From assembly GCA_015499995.1 (NCBI GenBank), contig JADNRV010000023.1, positions 372,001-436,000 on the forward strand: DNA of 64,000 nucleotides, read 5' to 3'. The DNA is from Flammula alnicola. Lineage: Eukaryota > Basidiomycota > Agaricomycetes > Agaricales > Strophariaceae. The translations under genes were made by a program, and so were the position numbers. Under the pieces are notes generated by a model that ran no database searches, was not told the origin of the DNA, and worked only from the letters and a program-made list of their open reading frames with translations. Below, in pieces: positions 22,039 through 33,866 of this stretch. Within the stretch, counting starts at the first letter, position 1. Every line of letters begins with the position of its first letter.

Positions 22039-25000
22039 TTACACAGCAGCTGTTCGTTTTCGACGAACCTCCTCCAGTGCCGCCGCGACAGCTTGCTTTG
22101 ACGAACTTTCCTTCCGCCATGACTCGCTTGATCGTCTGACGACCACAAACAATTAGAAAGATGTCAATGAACGAAACTATTATACTCACTTGGTACGAGA
22201 TAGGAAGATCATCATTAGCGCTACACTCTTCAACTTTCGAACTCTCTTTCGTGGGGGTGGAAGTGCAACGGGGAATCCTATACGGGCTATTGAAGCGAAT
22301 ATTGTCCTTTCGCTATGCACAAACATGTCAGAAATCACGTTCTAGGATTTCACTAATCAGCTTACCTCTTCTCGAACTGTGATAGGAGAATTAACAAATA
22401 TTGTTTCTGGTATGTCAGATCGCCGCGGAAGCTGGATTCACGAGTGAATTTGGCTTTGAGATATCGAATCTGGACTATTAAGCCTTTGCACTCCTTGTTG
22501 TGCTGCAGTTTCAACTTGGAGATCTGGCCCTCATCCCTGTGGCATTCGTCAAAAACACGAAAATTAAACCAACATAATTCACATACACAGTGCAAATATG
22601 GCCCTTCAGCTGCTCCAGCGCCCGGGTAGTCTTCTCCTTCTGAGCATCTAGCTGTTCGTTTAACAGGCTAATTTGGGCCTGGGCCTGTTTCCTCGGTCTC
22701 TCAGCATTGGTTATCTCATCTTTGTTCTTCGTCTCCAGCTTCTCCTTCTCTGCTCGCAGAAGCTTTAGGTCGCGACCAAACGCCTCTGCATCGCGCCTGA
22801 CACGACGGAGGTCCGCTTCAAGCGCTGCAACCGTCCGTGCTACGTCGCTCTTCTCGGTGGCAATTTTCTGTTTCTCCTTTTCAACCTGTTGAAGGTCGTT
22901 ATCACGATCATCAAGGGCCCGACGAAGATCGTCGATCTCTAGTCGGTGAAGATCTAATTCATGACGACGGTTATCGTGAGATGTTGAATGGGCGACATAT
23001 TCTTTGCGGAGATTATTTGCAGTCTAGTAAATGTGAATACGGTCAGCGAAGTCAAGACAAAAGCTGAAACGATGAACCTCGGAGATTTCAGCAAAGCGCC
23101 GCTGAAGCTCTTTGTGATCAGAGGCAAGGAGGGACCGTTCTTGCCTCAGCTGCTCGATGGTCTCCGCGTTTTCGACCACGCGAGTTTCCAGCAGACGGGC
23201 CTTCTGTTCAATGTTGGCATTTTCTATGGATCCACTTGATTAGCACCTGTTCAAACGGGTCAAATATATGCGCATACCTCTAAGCTCCTTTTCGATCTCA
23301 TGGTTCTCCTTCTTGAACCTTTGTAGGTGGTGCTTAACCTCATCCATATCCTGCAAACAAAAACAAAAACAAAAATCAGCTACGAGTAACACTGTCGGTC
23401 GATCAAATTCTACCTACCGACTCTGTTCTTTGCAAATCGGTCAGAATCTGCTTCTTTTCACGTTGCATGCGCTCTTGCTCTGTGATCATGGTCCTCAGAC
23501 GAGAACGCTCTGAGCTGAGTTCTGTCTCAAGAACGGAGATCGTTCGTTTCGCTTTCTCGAGTTCCTATATGGCCGTCAGTGAAATGAACACCAAGATACG
23601 GCGGCTTAAACCCACATTCACAACATTTGTTCTAATCTTTTCTCCAGCCTTGGTGCTCTCGGCCGCCTTCCTCGCCTCCTCTTTGGTACTCCTGACTTGC
23701 CCATTCAAACGGTTGGCCTCATTCTCTAGGATAGCCTTCTCGCCTAAGAGTCGCTCCTTCTCGCCTTCCCATTGCTCCTTGAGCTCTTCAAGATGTTGGT
23801 TGACTGATTGAAGGTTAGCTTTCAAAGCTTCACTTGACCTAGTTGGAGGGGTAGGAGGTTCACTGGGAAGCTGGTCTCTCGAAAAGTCCATCGAGCTGGT
23901 ATATTTCGATCAGCAGGATACCAGTCCGAGGATGACCCCACATACCTTTCATCAGCCTGAGTCAAAGATCGAAGATCAAGTTTGATGTTACACTTTTGAC
24001 ACCTCGCTCGACTCAGACGACTCAGACGGCGTTCTTCTTTTCTGGAGAGCCGCGCAATTTCATTCTCCAGAGACACTATCTTTGCCCGGGCGTCCTCGAG
24101 TTTCTTCGTTAGGCCAACGACTCCCATTCCAGCGTCTTCGAGCTTGTCGAGTTTGTCGTCGATGCTCTCATTTGCACGATCAAGCTCTCGCTGCAGACGA
24201 TTTATCTCGGATATCAAGGGCGTCACGGAGGGCTCGTTGGCGGGTGTTTTCAACCACGACAACTTAAGTAGATATCAGCAAAAAAAGTACTACAATATAG
24301 GAGAAGAACGTACATCTTTCAGTGGTCCTCCTGGTGTCTTCGGAGCCCGAACCGACATGGACAAGACTTGGCGGTGGATTGGCGAAATTCCGGGAGCATT
24401 GATAATCTTGCTCGGTGTGTTCATCTCGTTGAAAGTCAGCCTCAGAGCTCTGTTTCTCTCTAACAACTCCTCCTTCTCGCGTTCCAGCATCTCGATCTTC
24501 GTGTCCTTGGCCTTATCCATTGCCTTGCGAGCTGGCGACTGGTTGAGAAGAGTGTTCAATCTTGCCATCTCTTTGTTAGCTTCGTCCAATTCTTCCTCCA
24601 GGGCTTGATATTCCTCTTCGGTAGGCCCAGCCTCCACAGGACCGCGAGACACGTCTCGAGACGCATTGCTAGCATCACGCTGTTGCTCTCGTTCAAGTGA
24701 TGCAACTTTGGATCGCAAGCTGGCAATAGCCTCCTCGTCATTCATCATCTTCTGCTCAGCCTCCTCCAATGCTTCCTCCATTTGTCGTGCAGTCTCCTGA
24801 GCCTTGATTGCCTCGTTCTGAAGTGTCTTCAAGTCCTGAGAAGCCTGTTGTTCAGCCGTGGTCATCGCCTTAATAGTCCCCTGGGCGGAAGTAAAATCCT
24901 CCTCGAGCTTGTCGATGCGTTCAACCGCCTCTCCAGCACCGTCCTCCAGCTCATCGACGTACTCCTTAGTCAATCTTAACTCCTCGTCGAGTTGGCGGAT

Positions 25001-27682
25001 CGTGTCCTCCAGATTCTTCATCTTGGTGCGGTCAGCCGCGAGGGCATCCGACCTGGAAGCAAGTTCCTCTTCGAGACCGGCAATGATGTCTTTATCCTCG
25101 TTGAGGTCTTTCTCGAGCTCGTCGATTCTCGCATCTTGACGCATGACTTCATCTTCCAGGTCCTTAATCTGCGCATTGGCGTTGCGTAAATCACCCATGA
25201 CCTGCCCGACGCGATCGTTAGCTTCTTTCAGAGCTCCGCCTAGCTCCTTGCCACTCTCCAGCACCCTCTCTGCCTTTGAAGCACGATCCGTAGCTACATC
25301 CCGCTCGCCGCGTGTTTCCACTAATGCTTTCTCCATTTCTTTGACTTGATGGGCGGCGTCCTCTTCTACGGTCTTTGTTTGTTTCTCTGCAGCTGCTAAC
25401 CTCTGCTCCAGGCCTGCGATAATTTTAGAAACGCCTTGTTCAACCTCGCTCATACGTTCCCTCCACCTTTCCTTGTCCTTCTCTCGCTCGTCCTTCTCTT
25501 CCTTGAGCACTTTCTCGACCTCTTCCTTCTCTTCCTTGTATTTCACCGCTTCCGTCTTGAATTCTTCCATCATCTCCTCCAACTCTGCCTTTTCCTCTAG
25601 CCATCCTTCAGCTAAATCTTCCTGGACGTTACCCAAGGTACCAACTGAACTTGCTCTCCTGCTCGTACTGCTCAGTCTCCTATTAGGCTCCGTTGACCCG
25701 GTCGACGGCTCGCCCTTCTTCTCCTCATCCAACTTCCTCAACTTCTCAACCAGAATCTCATTCTCCTCTTGCAGTCTCCGGTTCAAGCCATGCAGGTAGG
25801 TGTTCAGTTTCCCAGCATTAAACCTGCCGACGCCATGTCCAGGCGCACCCGCACCGAAGCCCATTGCCGGATCGAAAGACGTGTTTACGCGTTGGTGGGT
25901 AGTCAGATCGTGCGAGGATGCTGTGGATATAAACGAGGCGCGGTCTCCTACACCATCATACGGCGAGGAGTTGGCTGGCGTTGCCCATGTTGGAAGTCCA
26001 CCGTTGACGGCGAGTGTTCGGACTCAGACGCGTCGGAGGCTGCAGATATCGCTTGCGAGAGAGGATGTGAGACGCGTCTGCTAACAGCCATGCGAGGCCT
26101 CGGAGTAACTCCTGCAAAGGCTGTCTGTAAATTTGTTCCTGAAAATCCACCAGAGCTTGGTCCAGGGGTAGATTCTTCTGCACTGGGTGAAGGTGAAACA
26201 AACCTCTTTGGGTGAGGAGTAGGGAACTTCATTCGAGGACGCGCTGTAGAATTGATAACGGAAAGAAGAAAAGAACGACGCCTGGTGTGTGGTGTAAGAA
26301 TGTCATCAGGTTGTTCGTGGTCATCGTGTTCCTCTGGGCTCTCAGGAGCTGGGGTTGTGAGGAGATCACTTGGAGGTAGGTCGAAACGGGCGCGTGGACG
26401 AGGGAATGCAGGAGTGGGAGTGAAGGCTATCGATTGAGATGGCGATGAAAACGTGCTCGTATTTTGTGTACCAGCTGGTTTATTAAAAGCATATGGAGTT
26501 GCGTCACCTTCAGATGAGAAGGTGGGTTCTCGTTCTTCATGAGATTCCTGGGATCCCTCATTATATCCTTCGTTGTCTTCATGTCCTTGTTCGCGAGATT
26601 CGACCGTTCCATGTGCGCATCATCATCGCCTTCAAGTCGAGGCGGCGAAACATGCACATCAGTGATGTCCATAGAACGGACGCCTGTTTCATGAGTGTCA
26701 TTGCTAAAGTCGGGTGCCTCAATGGATTGCTCTTCATCCTGCGGCCTATGCACAACGATAGCAGGAGAAGCGGTGGTTGAACGAGGAAGAGGGATTGTCA
26801 TCGCTGAGATAGGTGACCCAGTCCGCGAATGGGGTAGGGCAAGAGATCGATTGCTTTGCGGAGTAGATTGGGTAGGCGATGACGCCTGTGAGGAGGATGT
26901 TCTCGAAAGAGATGGCGTACGTGCCCGAGGGTTGGTCCTACGAAGCGCAACATTTCGGTATTTCTCGAACGGAGACTCCTGTGGGGATGGATTAGTCGCA
27001 TCCATCACTACAAAAAAACAAGCAGTCACCTTAGGCTCCGATTTGAGGCTAACAGAGTAGTCATAGTTCTTCTTCGGTGTTTGGTCGCGGCTGACTGGAC
27101 CTGGAGGCAAGGGAGGCGAGCTGGATCGACTAACCGATTCAAGTGCGTCCGTCAAGGAGAATTCGCGATCGGGATCCTCATCGTCGTCTGGCGGAGGTAG
27201 GTACACCTCAGGCACCGATTTGCTTTTTTCTGACTCGTCCTCTTCATCTGTCTCATCCGAAAATCGGCTCGTTCCAGCAGCAGTTGCTTGGATGTGGGGC
27301 AGCGAAGGGATATCGAAACTGTCATGCGCGCTCTTTCTAGATGTGATTCCACGCAACGAGGCCATGCCACTGATCGATTTGTTCGACCGTGAGGCAATAG
27401 ATTGCGCAAAACGGGCTGTACTGGACGAGCTTGAAGGACCGCGAAACGTTGAAGTTACCGTATGGTGGGTGGATGCTGGTGTAGAATGCAATGGAGATGA
27501 AATGCTTTCGAAATCCTCATCGTATTGGTCGTCATAATCATGTCGGGTCGGATCGTTCGATGGTTCCTCTACTTCTCCAGAATCTTCAAACGGAGGAAGA
27601 GATGGAGAGAGGGCATATCTCTATCTTCAACTGCTTCGATACGCCGCCAAATGCGCGAAGGTGTTTCAAGCATAGCAGCCAT
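22039..27682 (-). CDS. PCP1: pericentrin/Pcp1-like spindle pole body coiled-coil protein
   Basis: A very long coiled-coil protein of roughly 1,600 residues, read from the ATG at 27682. The first third is disordered and Ser/Pro-rich. Around 25800 lies a Cnn_1N-type motif, GKLNTYLHGLNRRLQEENE, which recruits gamma-tubulin complexes in the Mto1/Pcp1/centrosomin group. Continuous heptads follow across several exons (25860 to about 22600). Near the C-terminus the PACT-like segment GDLTYQKQYLLILL (around 22410) matches the centrosome/SPB anchoring domain of pericentrin and Pcp1. The gene ends with a basic exon WRKESSSKQ...RRKRTAAV and a stop at 22039-22041. Near 27605, one added C (in CTCC) keeps the N-terminal frame (MPSL to LPPFED). 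Combining Cnn_1N and PACT makes the Pcp1 assignment strong. Confidence 0.85.
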
Positions 27683-28105
27683 GGCTAGTAGCTACTTTCA
27701 GGCCAGTAGAAAAGTTGCGAGTCAAGGTTAATGAAATGAAGGCAAGAATAATCAGACTCAGGAAGTAATGCCACTCAAGGCCACTCAGTGGTTGAACGCA
27801 ATCCTCAAGTCACGGGTATCTTGCAACGCGTCTTTCACGTGACCGTGTTTTATCACAGTATTTCAATTTGAAGCTAGCAGTTCTAAAGGTAAGGTAAGCT
27901 AAGTTAAGCCTTGCTACCAGTGTCCTCGCGACTTCAGAAAAACTAGGTCGGGCAGTTACGCGATCAGATCCTGTCACATATACAAGGTACATTATTCGAA
28001 GTCGAAAGAGGCTCTGAACAGCATTGCAAATCTGTTGTATTGCGTTTTTAAGCATCATGGTTCTGGCTGACAAAAGGAGAGACGCGGACCTTCAAAAGTA
28101 AAAAT
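27683..28105. other. intergenic, promoter of the pericentrin-like gene
   Basis: A 423-bp gap between the minus-strand BTB gene's 3' end and the minus-strand pericentrin-like gene's start. No gene or strong motif is seen. Confidence 0.4.
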
Positions 28106-29154
28106 TCATCTCCTTCCATCAAAGTTTTGACCGGGCAAAGACCTTAAATATTCAGTACTCCACCTTGAATTCGACCTAAATGTGATACAAGCATCAATTT
28201 TGAATGACCATGAATATGAAGATTCGGCATTCACCTCTGACAAAATCTTTTCAATTTCATTTGCAAAAAACTTGGAGAAAGAAATCAGCGCATCATAACC
28301 ATTTGCTTTGCAGTTTTCGCAGTCCCCGTCACTGATGTTGTCCGCATTGATCATTGCAAGTAGCTCTGGGTCTTGGACAACGGTAGCTGTCGGACGTTTG
28401 TCCAACCTATCAGCACATGTCTCCATATATTTCAGCCACCACGAAAGCCAATCGCTGTCTTCTCTGCTCTCCATAGGACATATTTCATTGTCCTCCGAGC
28501 ATCCCTCCGTGAAATGTGCGAGTCCCGGGGTGTTGTCCAGGTCGATCCAACTGAAATCCTTGGCCATGGATGTGGCAAAGTTGGCACATTCATAGTGATA
28601 CCGAATGAGATTTTGCAGAGCGAATCCGCTGACGTGCTTCATTTCTGGAATAGGGGGGCTTTTATTCAAAGGAATTCGCAATGTTTCTTTTGCGGCAACA
28701 CGAGCCAGACCGTCGCAACGATGGCGAATGGCGACTGCGTATACGACAAGAGGTTCTGATTCTATGATGTTCCTCGCAGATAGTAGAATTACCTCCACGC
28801 GTTTAACAACAGAGTCCATGCCATATTTGTCCGCCATTTCCAGTACCAGCTGAATATCCGCGAACGCTAACGATACTTCTGTGCACCTGGGGTCGCACCA
28901 GGAGAGCAGCTGGTAGACCTTCTTGCTATCGTCGGTGATCGAAATACATGGGCGACCGTCGTAGAGCTCTTGTGGGGCTTGCCCTGGAAGGGTGAACATG
29001 CCTTCGAAAATGGGGGATACGAGGGATAGCAATAGCCTGTAGACGTAGAACGATATGCCGTCAGAAGAGCGAAGGATGAAGTCGGCCTTGGGATCATTAA
29101 AGGGCGCTTCTGCAATGGTAGAACTGGGGTGGTCGGAGCCGGCGAGATATCCAT
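28106..29154 (-). CDS. BTB/POZ domain protein
   Basis: An Agaricomycete-type BTB protein. The N-terminus reads MDISPAPTTPVLPL from the ATG at 29154, then with one added base near 29113 continues into APFNDPKADFILRSSDG and FYVYRLLLSLVSPIFEGMF, the BTB dimerisation fold. DGRPCISITDDSKKVYQLL and MADKYGMDSVVKRVE follow, completing BTB. The C-terminal helical region includes GDCENCKANG with a CxxC pair. About 345 residues. BTB proteins of this kind are often adaptors for Cul3 ubiquitin ligases or transcriptional scaffolds; no specific role is known for this fungal expansion. It resembles the proteins at 54361 and 59629 in layout. Confidence 0.8.
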
Positions 29155-30458
29155 TTTTCCCAAGATTTCTTGAGAGATTCCTGGTCGAGCCACTGGTTGA
29201 CTAGATATGTTCGCGTGTCGCCGTATTGACCTTGGTGGATAGCTTCGTGAGCTAGAGTCGGAGTTGGAAACACAAGTTCTCGTCATCAGCTTCGACCCTT
29301 CGAGGCAAAAAATGACTGACGAGAGGGTAGAATCTAGAGTACGAGTTGTGGCCGCGACGTAGACCAACGTGGCGGGAGGTCCAAACGAACTATTAGTCTA
29401 TTACGTAATACGGACGTAACGGACTTGTGCGTAAATTGCCCTCTGCGTTTGGTCTACGTGCGGCCAAACTCGTACTCTAGATTCTACCCTCACTCGTCAG
29501 CTCGGAGCTTCGCTCCTCGGTTCCTCGCTCAACTTCATCGAACTTCGTCATGGATGAGTAGACTCCCATAAAACCCATTGTATAAATTGGATGGACAATA
29601 CAGGTTCCCCAGACCAGTACTTACTAGTGAGTATCCACTTTTAAAAGAATGCCATTTTTGTCACTGACTCCGTTGACAAGCGATTAAGTAAGTGCGGAGC
29701 CTATCCAAGGCCTATCAGATATTGCAGCCTCCGATTTTATCGGTCGTTTTTACACTGAAATTTGTATCTCGAATTTCGCGTACATACTTCAATGCTGGTA
29801 GCCGGTAGCCTGGTAGCCCCGCGTCAACTTCTGCGACCAAGCTGCCTTTACATTGGCCTAGGCCATGATAAGAATATGGATATCAACCTTGGTCCTGGAC
29901 ACCAGGTCACTGCTCCTCGAACTCTTATCCAGGTGACTTGGTTCTCGACACTTGCGGCATCCAAGGTGCTCACCCAGTTCTCATGATTACTTATTTTTAG
30001 TTCACGGCGCTGGCGGTGGAATGCCGCTGGAGCATCTCTCGACATCTTCAAATCGTTATGGACCGTCCCAAGTTGATTACTATTCTGCGGGCGTTTCTAC
30101 TGCATGTGTGTCTTATCCGGTTCTCTCTCTTCTCTCTCTGTTCTCGGAGTTTGGTCTTCTTTGATAAATAGATGAGGATCCTTATGCTCCTCAGGCCTTT
30201 TTGGAGAGAAGATTGCCGCACAAGTAGGCTTAGAAGAGAAACCTAATCCAAATCGACCCTCGTTGTTCAGGGCTACGCACTCGGTGTTTTCGATTGTAAA
30301 CTCGGTCCTCATCAATCTGACGCGGTGTTGGCTAATTAGCGTCCAGACTTCCTTCGGACTTACCTGCGGCGTATCATGGCTCGGTGCTCCATACTTATAA
30401 TCCCAAGTTACTAATTCAAAAGCTTTCTTCACAACCCCCCTACCTTGTAACCCAAGCC
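29155..30458. other. intergenic stretch with a short inverted repeat
   Basis: The only clear feature is the inverted repeat at 29316-29500. Remaining open frames lack motifs. The last few hundred bases are presumably the promoter of the first monooxygenase. Confidence 0.4.
29316..29500. repeat. inverted repeat, MITE-like hairpin
   Basis: About 54 bp at 29316-29369 (starting CTGACGAGAGGGTAGAATCT) recurs inverted at 29446-29500, with a few mismatches and a loop of about 76 bp. No target-site duplication was evident. It sits about 160 bp upstream of the BTB start codon. Confidence 0.65.
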
Positions 30459-32366
30459 ATGGCTAACGGCAATGCTCCATCTGCTCCCCCTCCCCCTCGT
30501 TCGATTCACGCCCAATTGGGCTTGAAAAGCCCATCCACGAGGAAAAACATCTGAAAGTTATATGCATCGGTGCGGGCGCATCTGGATTGTTAATGGCCTA
30601 CAAGCTGCAACGCAACTTCTCGAACTTCGATCTGGTTTGTTACGAGAAGAATGAAGACCTTGGAGGTACTTGGTGGGAAAACAGATATCCAGGGTGCGCT
30701 ATCTGCTTTCGAAAGCGGTTCTCGTACTCATATAAATATATAGGTGCGCTTGCGATGTTCCTGCTCACACCTACACATGGAGCTTCGAGCCCAACCCAAC
30801 CTGGTCATCGGTTTACGCCAGCTCTGTGGAGATATATCACTACTTTAAGAACTTCTCTGACAAATACGGCCTTGGCAAATATTGCAAATTCAGTCACCAA
30901 GTTTCAGGAGCTACGTGGAACGCCAAACTAGGAAGATGGGACGTCGAGATCAAGAACTTGGTAGACGACACTACTATCCAGGACCACTGCGACGTGCTCA
31001 TCAACGCAGCTGGTCTCTTGAATATCTGGAAGTGGCCTGACATCGATGGCTTGATGGACTACAAGGGCAAGCTTCTCCATACCGCTCACTGGGACCAGAG
31101 CGTGGACCTCACCGGAAAGCATGTCGGCCTGATTGGGAACGGGTGGGTCTATATTGCTTTGAACGACTTTCATTTTTAAACACAGCGATGATGTTGCAGA
31201 TCATCTGGAATCCAAGTCCTGCCCGCAATCAGCTCTCAGGCGGATAGAATCACTACCTTTATTCGTGCCCCAGCATGGGTGTCGCCTGTTCAGGCTCAAG
31301 AGCAACACGTCTATGATGATGAGGAACGCCGCGTGTTTGAAACAGACCCAGAAGCCCTCCTGAAATACCGCAAAGCGCTGGAGACTGGTTTCAGCGGCTT
31401 GTGGCCAGTTTTCATCGCCGATTCGGAAACTCAAAAGGCGACCGCCGCTGGCATGGCCATGATGATGAAGGACAAGCTCCGTAACGAGGCCCTCGAAAAA
31501 CTTGTCATTCCTTCGTGGGGTGTAGGCTGCAAGCGAATTACCCCGGAGTTAACTACCTCGAAACGCTCGGATCGGAGAAAGTCGAGGTCGTCTACGGTCC
31601 CATCCAGAAGGTGACGGAGCGAGGAGTTATCGGTGGAGATGGAAAGGAGCACCCCATCGATATCTTAATCTGCGCTACCGGATTCGACGTTTCGTTTAGA
31701 CCTCGCTTCCCTATCGTTGGAGCATCTGGACAGGCTCTTAGCGACATGTGGGTCGATGAACCTAAGGCTTACATGGGCATCGCCGCCCATGATTTCCCAA
31801 ACTACTTCATGATCGGTGGACCCAACAGCCCTGTCGGAAACGGACCTGTCTTGGCTGCTCTCGGTGGGTTTCGCACGCTTACCACGACGAATCACTTATT
31901 CTAATACTTTTCTGATGCAGAGGCCCAGGCCGATTACGCCCTGAGGATGATGGACCGTTGGCAAACAGAGAATATTCATAGTTTCATGCCCAAGTTCGAT
32001 GCCGTCGAAGAGTTCGCTGAGCACCGTGACAAGTTCATGCAAGGAACGGTTTGGAACCAGAACTGCGGCTCCTGGTACAAGAAGAACGGAAAGGTCATCG
32101 TCACCTGGACTGGAAGCACCATGCATTACTTGGAAGCCATCGCCGAGCCACGATTCGACGACTGGGACTTCAAGTACACCGGCAACCGATACGCCTACCT
32201 AGGCAATGGGTATTCACAGACAGAAGTGGACTCCGGCTCTGACTGGGCCTACTACATTCGTAACAAAGACGACGGCCCATATCTCAGCCGAGGAAAACGA
32301 AGAAAGGCCATCACAATGGCTGGGCAGACGGAGGAGATTAATCAGACGACGGTCAAGGTACTCTGA
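30459..32366 (+). CDS. flavin monooxygenase, Baeyer-Villiger type, copy 1
   Basis: An FAD/NADPH enzyme that probably inserts oxygen into a ketone or related carbonyl substrate. The FAD Rossmann motif GAGASG (near 30575) is followed by GTWWENRYPG, GCACDVPAH, and a fingerprint YKGKLLHTAHWD matching the F/Y-x-G-x3-H-x3-W pattern of Baeyer-Villiger enzymes. The second, NADPH-binding Rossmann motif GLIGNGSSGIQVLPA spans an intron near 31143-31200. ATGFD occurs near 31678. The stop is at 32366. Two single-base breaks lie near 30490 (C-rich tract after M-A-N-G-N-A) and 31544 (CCCC). Comparison with the intact neighbour shows the missing base in each. About 590 residues. The substrate is unknown. Confidence 0.85.
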
Positions 32367-33866
32367 GGGTTGACCTACTCGGACTGCATTTGTAATATAT
32401 ATATATCGTGTGAAGTACAATTGGTACTATCTTTAGAGTAGCTTCAGTCCTACATTCCAAATGTTATAAATGTATTCTGGTTCAAAGGCTAAGTACTAGC
32501 GAAACCACGCCACAAGCTTTTAAAAGTGCGGGTATATTAGGTGCTTTCGTCGTCCTATGCAGCCTGACAATGGACGTTTTGAGCTCACGGATGTGGCTAT
32601 GTAGGATGAGAAATGGACCTCGGAAGGTTGAGTAGTCCATGAGGAGCTTCAAGTTTGTATCCATTTTCTCACGCCGTCCGCATGAGCGTCGCCGACGAAC
32701 CTCACAATTGTCATTCGAATTTCATCAACGACCACCACATTGACCGTTTCCCCGATAGCGCCGTCGTGTCCTCCTAAGCGGAATCTTACAATCAGTTGCA
32801 GGTCCTTGGGCGACCAATAGTGGCAGAATTTTTGTGTCTTATATCTGGGTCCCATGGGTATGCATTGCGCAATTGTCGTTATCTGCCTGTCATCTCCACT
32901 TCACTTCTCTTTGCCACGCAGCATGTCATCGTACAAGTTACGTTACATTGGAGTTGCGCGTATTCCCGTCCATTTCTTGGTTCCAAGTATAACTTGTCCT
33001 TTTTTCTTCGTCCATCAATCCCAATCTGACCAGAATATTTTACTAGAATTGACTGAGTGATTGTCGCGATCTGCCCCCTCATATATGGACCGCAAAATCC
33101 TTCACGTCATATGCAACTCGAGGACGACGACCTAAGGGAAAATTTAACGCGGAAGCGAAAAGGCTCCAATCGATGCCATATTCAATGTGTCTTCTTGGGG
33201 ATCCTCGGGAAAAAGAGCATCGAGTTGGACTGCCTCAGTGCTTTCACCCCACGACAAACATAGGACACGACTCACACCGCCTCTGAAGGACTAGAGCGTG
33301 ACATTTCACAGCCAATGGGCAATCCGCGTTCGCTTCCTGCTTCGTCGATATGATCTCGAAATCTTCTCAGATAACGTTCTATCTCGACCGCTATGTTCTG
33401 GACCCACCCCCACTCGTCAGTTGGAACTCAATGGGTCTGCCATATATCTTGTCGCCGGAACGACAACAAGAACAGACAAGAACACTGTTATCTGGAGGGG
33501 AGGATGCCACTGGCATGTGGTTCCTTCCATCATTCATGTCTTCTCGTTCATGAAAACGGAAATGACATGAGTATTGCTTGCCGATTTTCTTCTTAAGGTA
33601 CCGTCTTGTAAGAAGGATCCCTTTACTTTGTGGGAATTCACTGCATTGCGCGCAAATTTATGTTTGCCGTACAACCGTGATAGGATTGCTATCGGCTCTG
33701 ACAATGGCCTGCTTATTACCACTTGATTACAATCTGTACATGGAACTCACGCTCTTGTATTCTTGGAGGTTGTGTGAACCGCAGCCCTGCTTCACAGAAG
33801 CATTATAAAGTGAAGGTGTGCATTAGCCATGTATTCGCCTATTTTCCGTCTGAATTCTAAAACGAC
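32367..33866. other. intergenic between the two monooxygenases
   Basis: About 1.5 kb without a supported gene. Open frames are short and unconserved by eye. It contains the promoter of the second monooxygenase. Confidence 0.4.

Noticed and set aside
30097..30432. Minus-strand frame of 111 codons just upstream of monooxygenase 1
   Set aside because: Overlaps the likely promoter, with no family signal.
32649..32855. Minus-strand open frame with a protein-like appearance (KFCHYWSPKDLQ)
   Set aside because: I could not tie it to a family, and it lacks flanking exons; possibly a relic, but unsupported.
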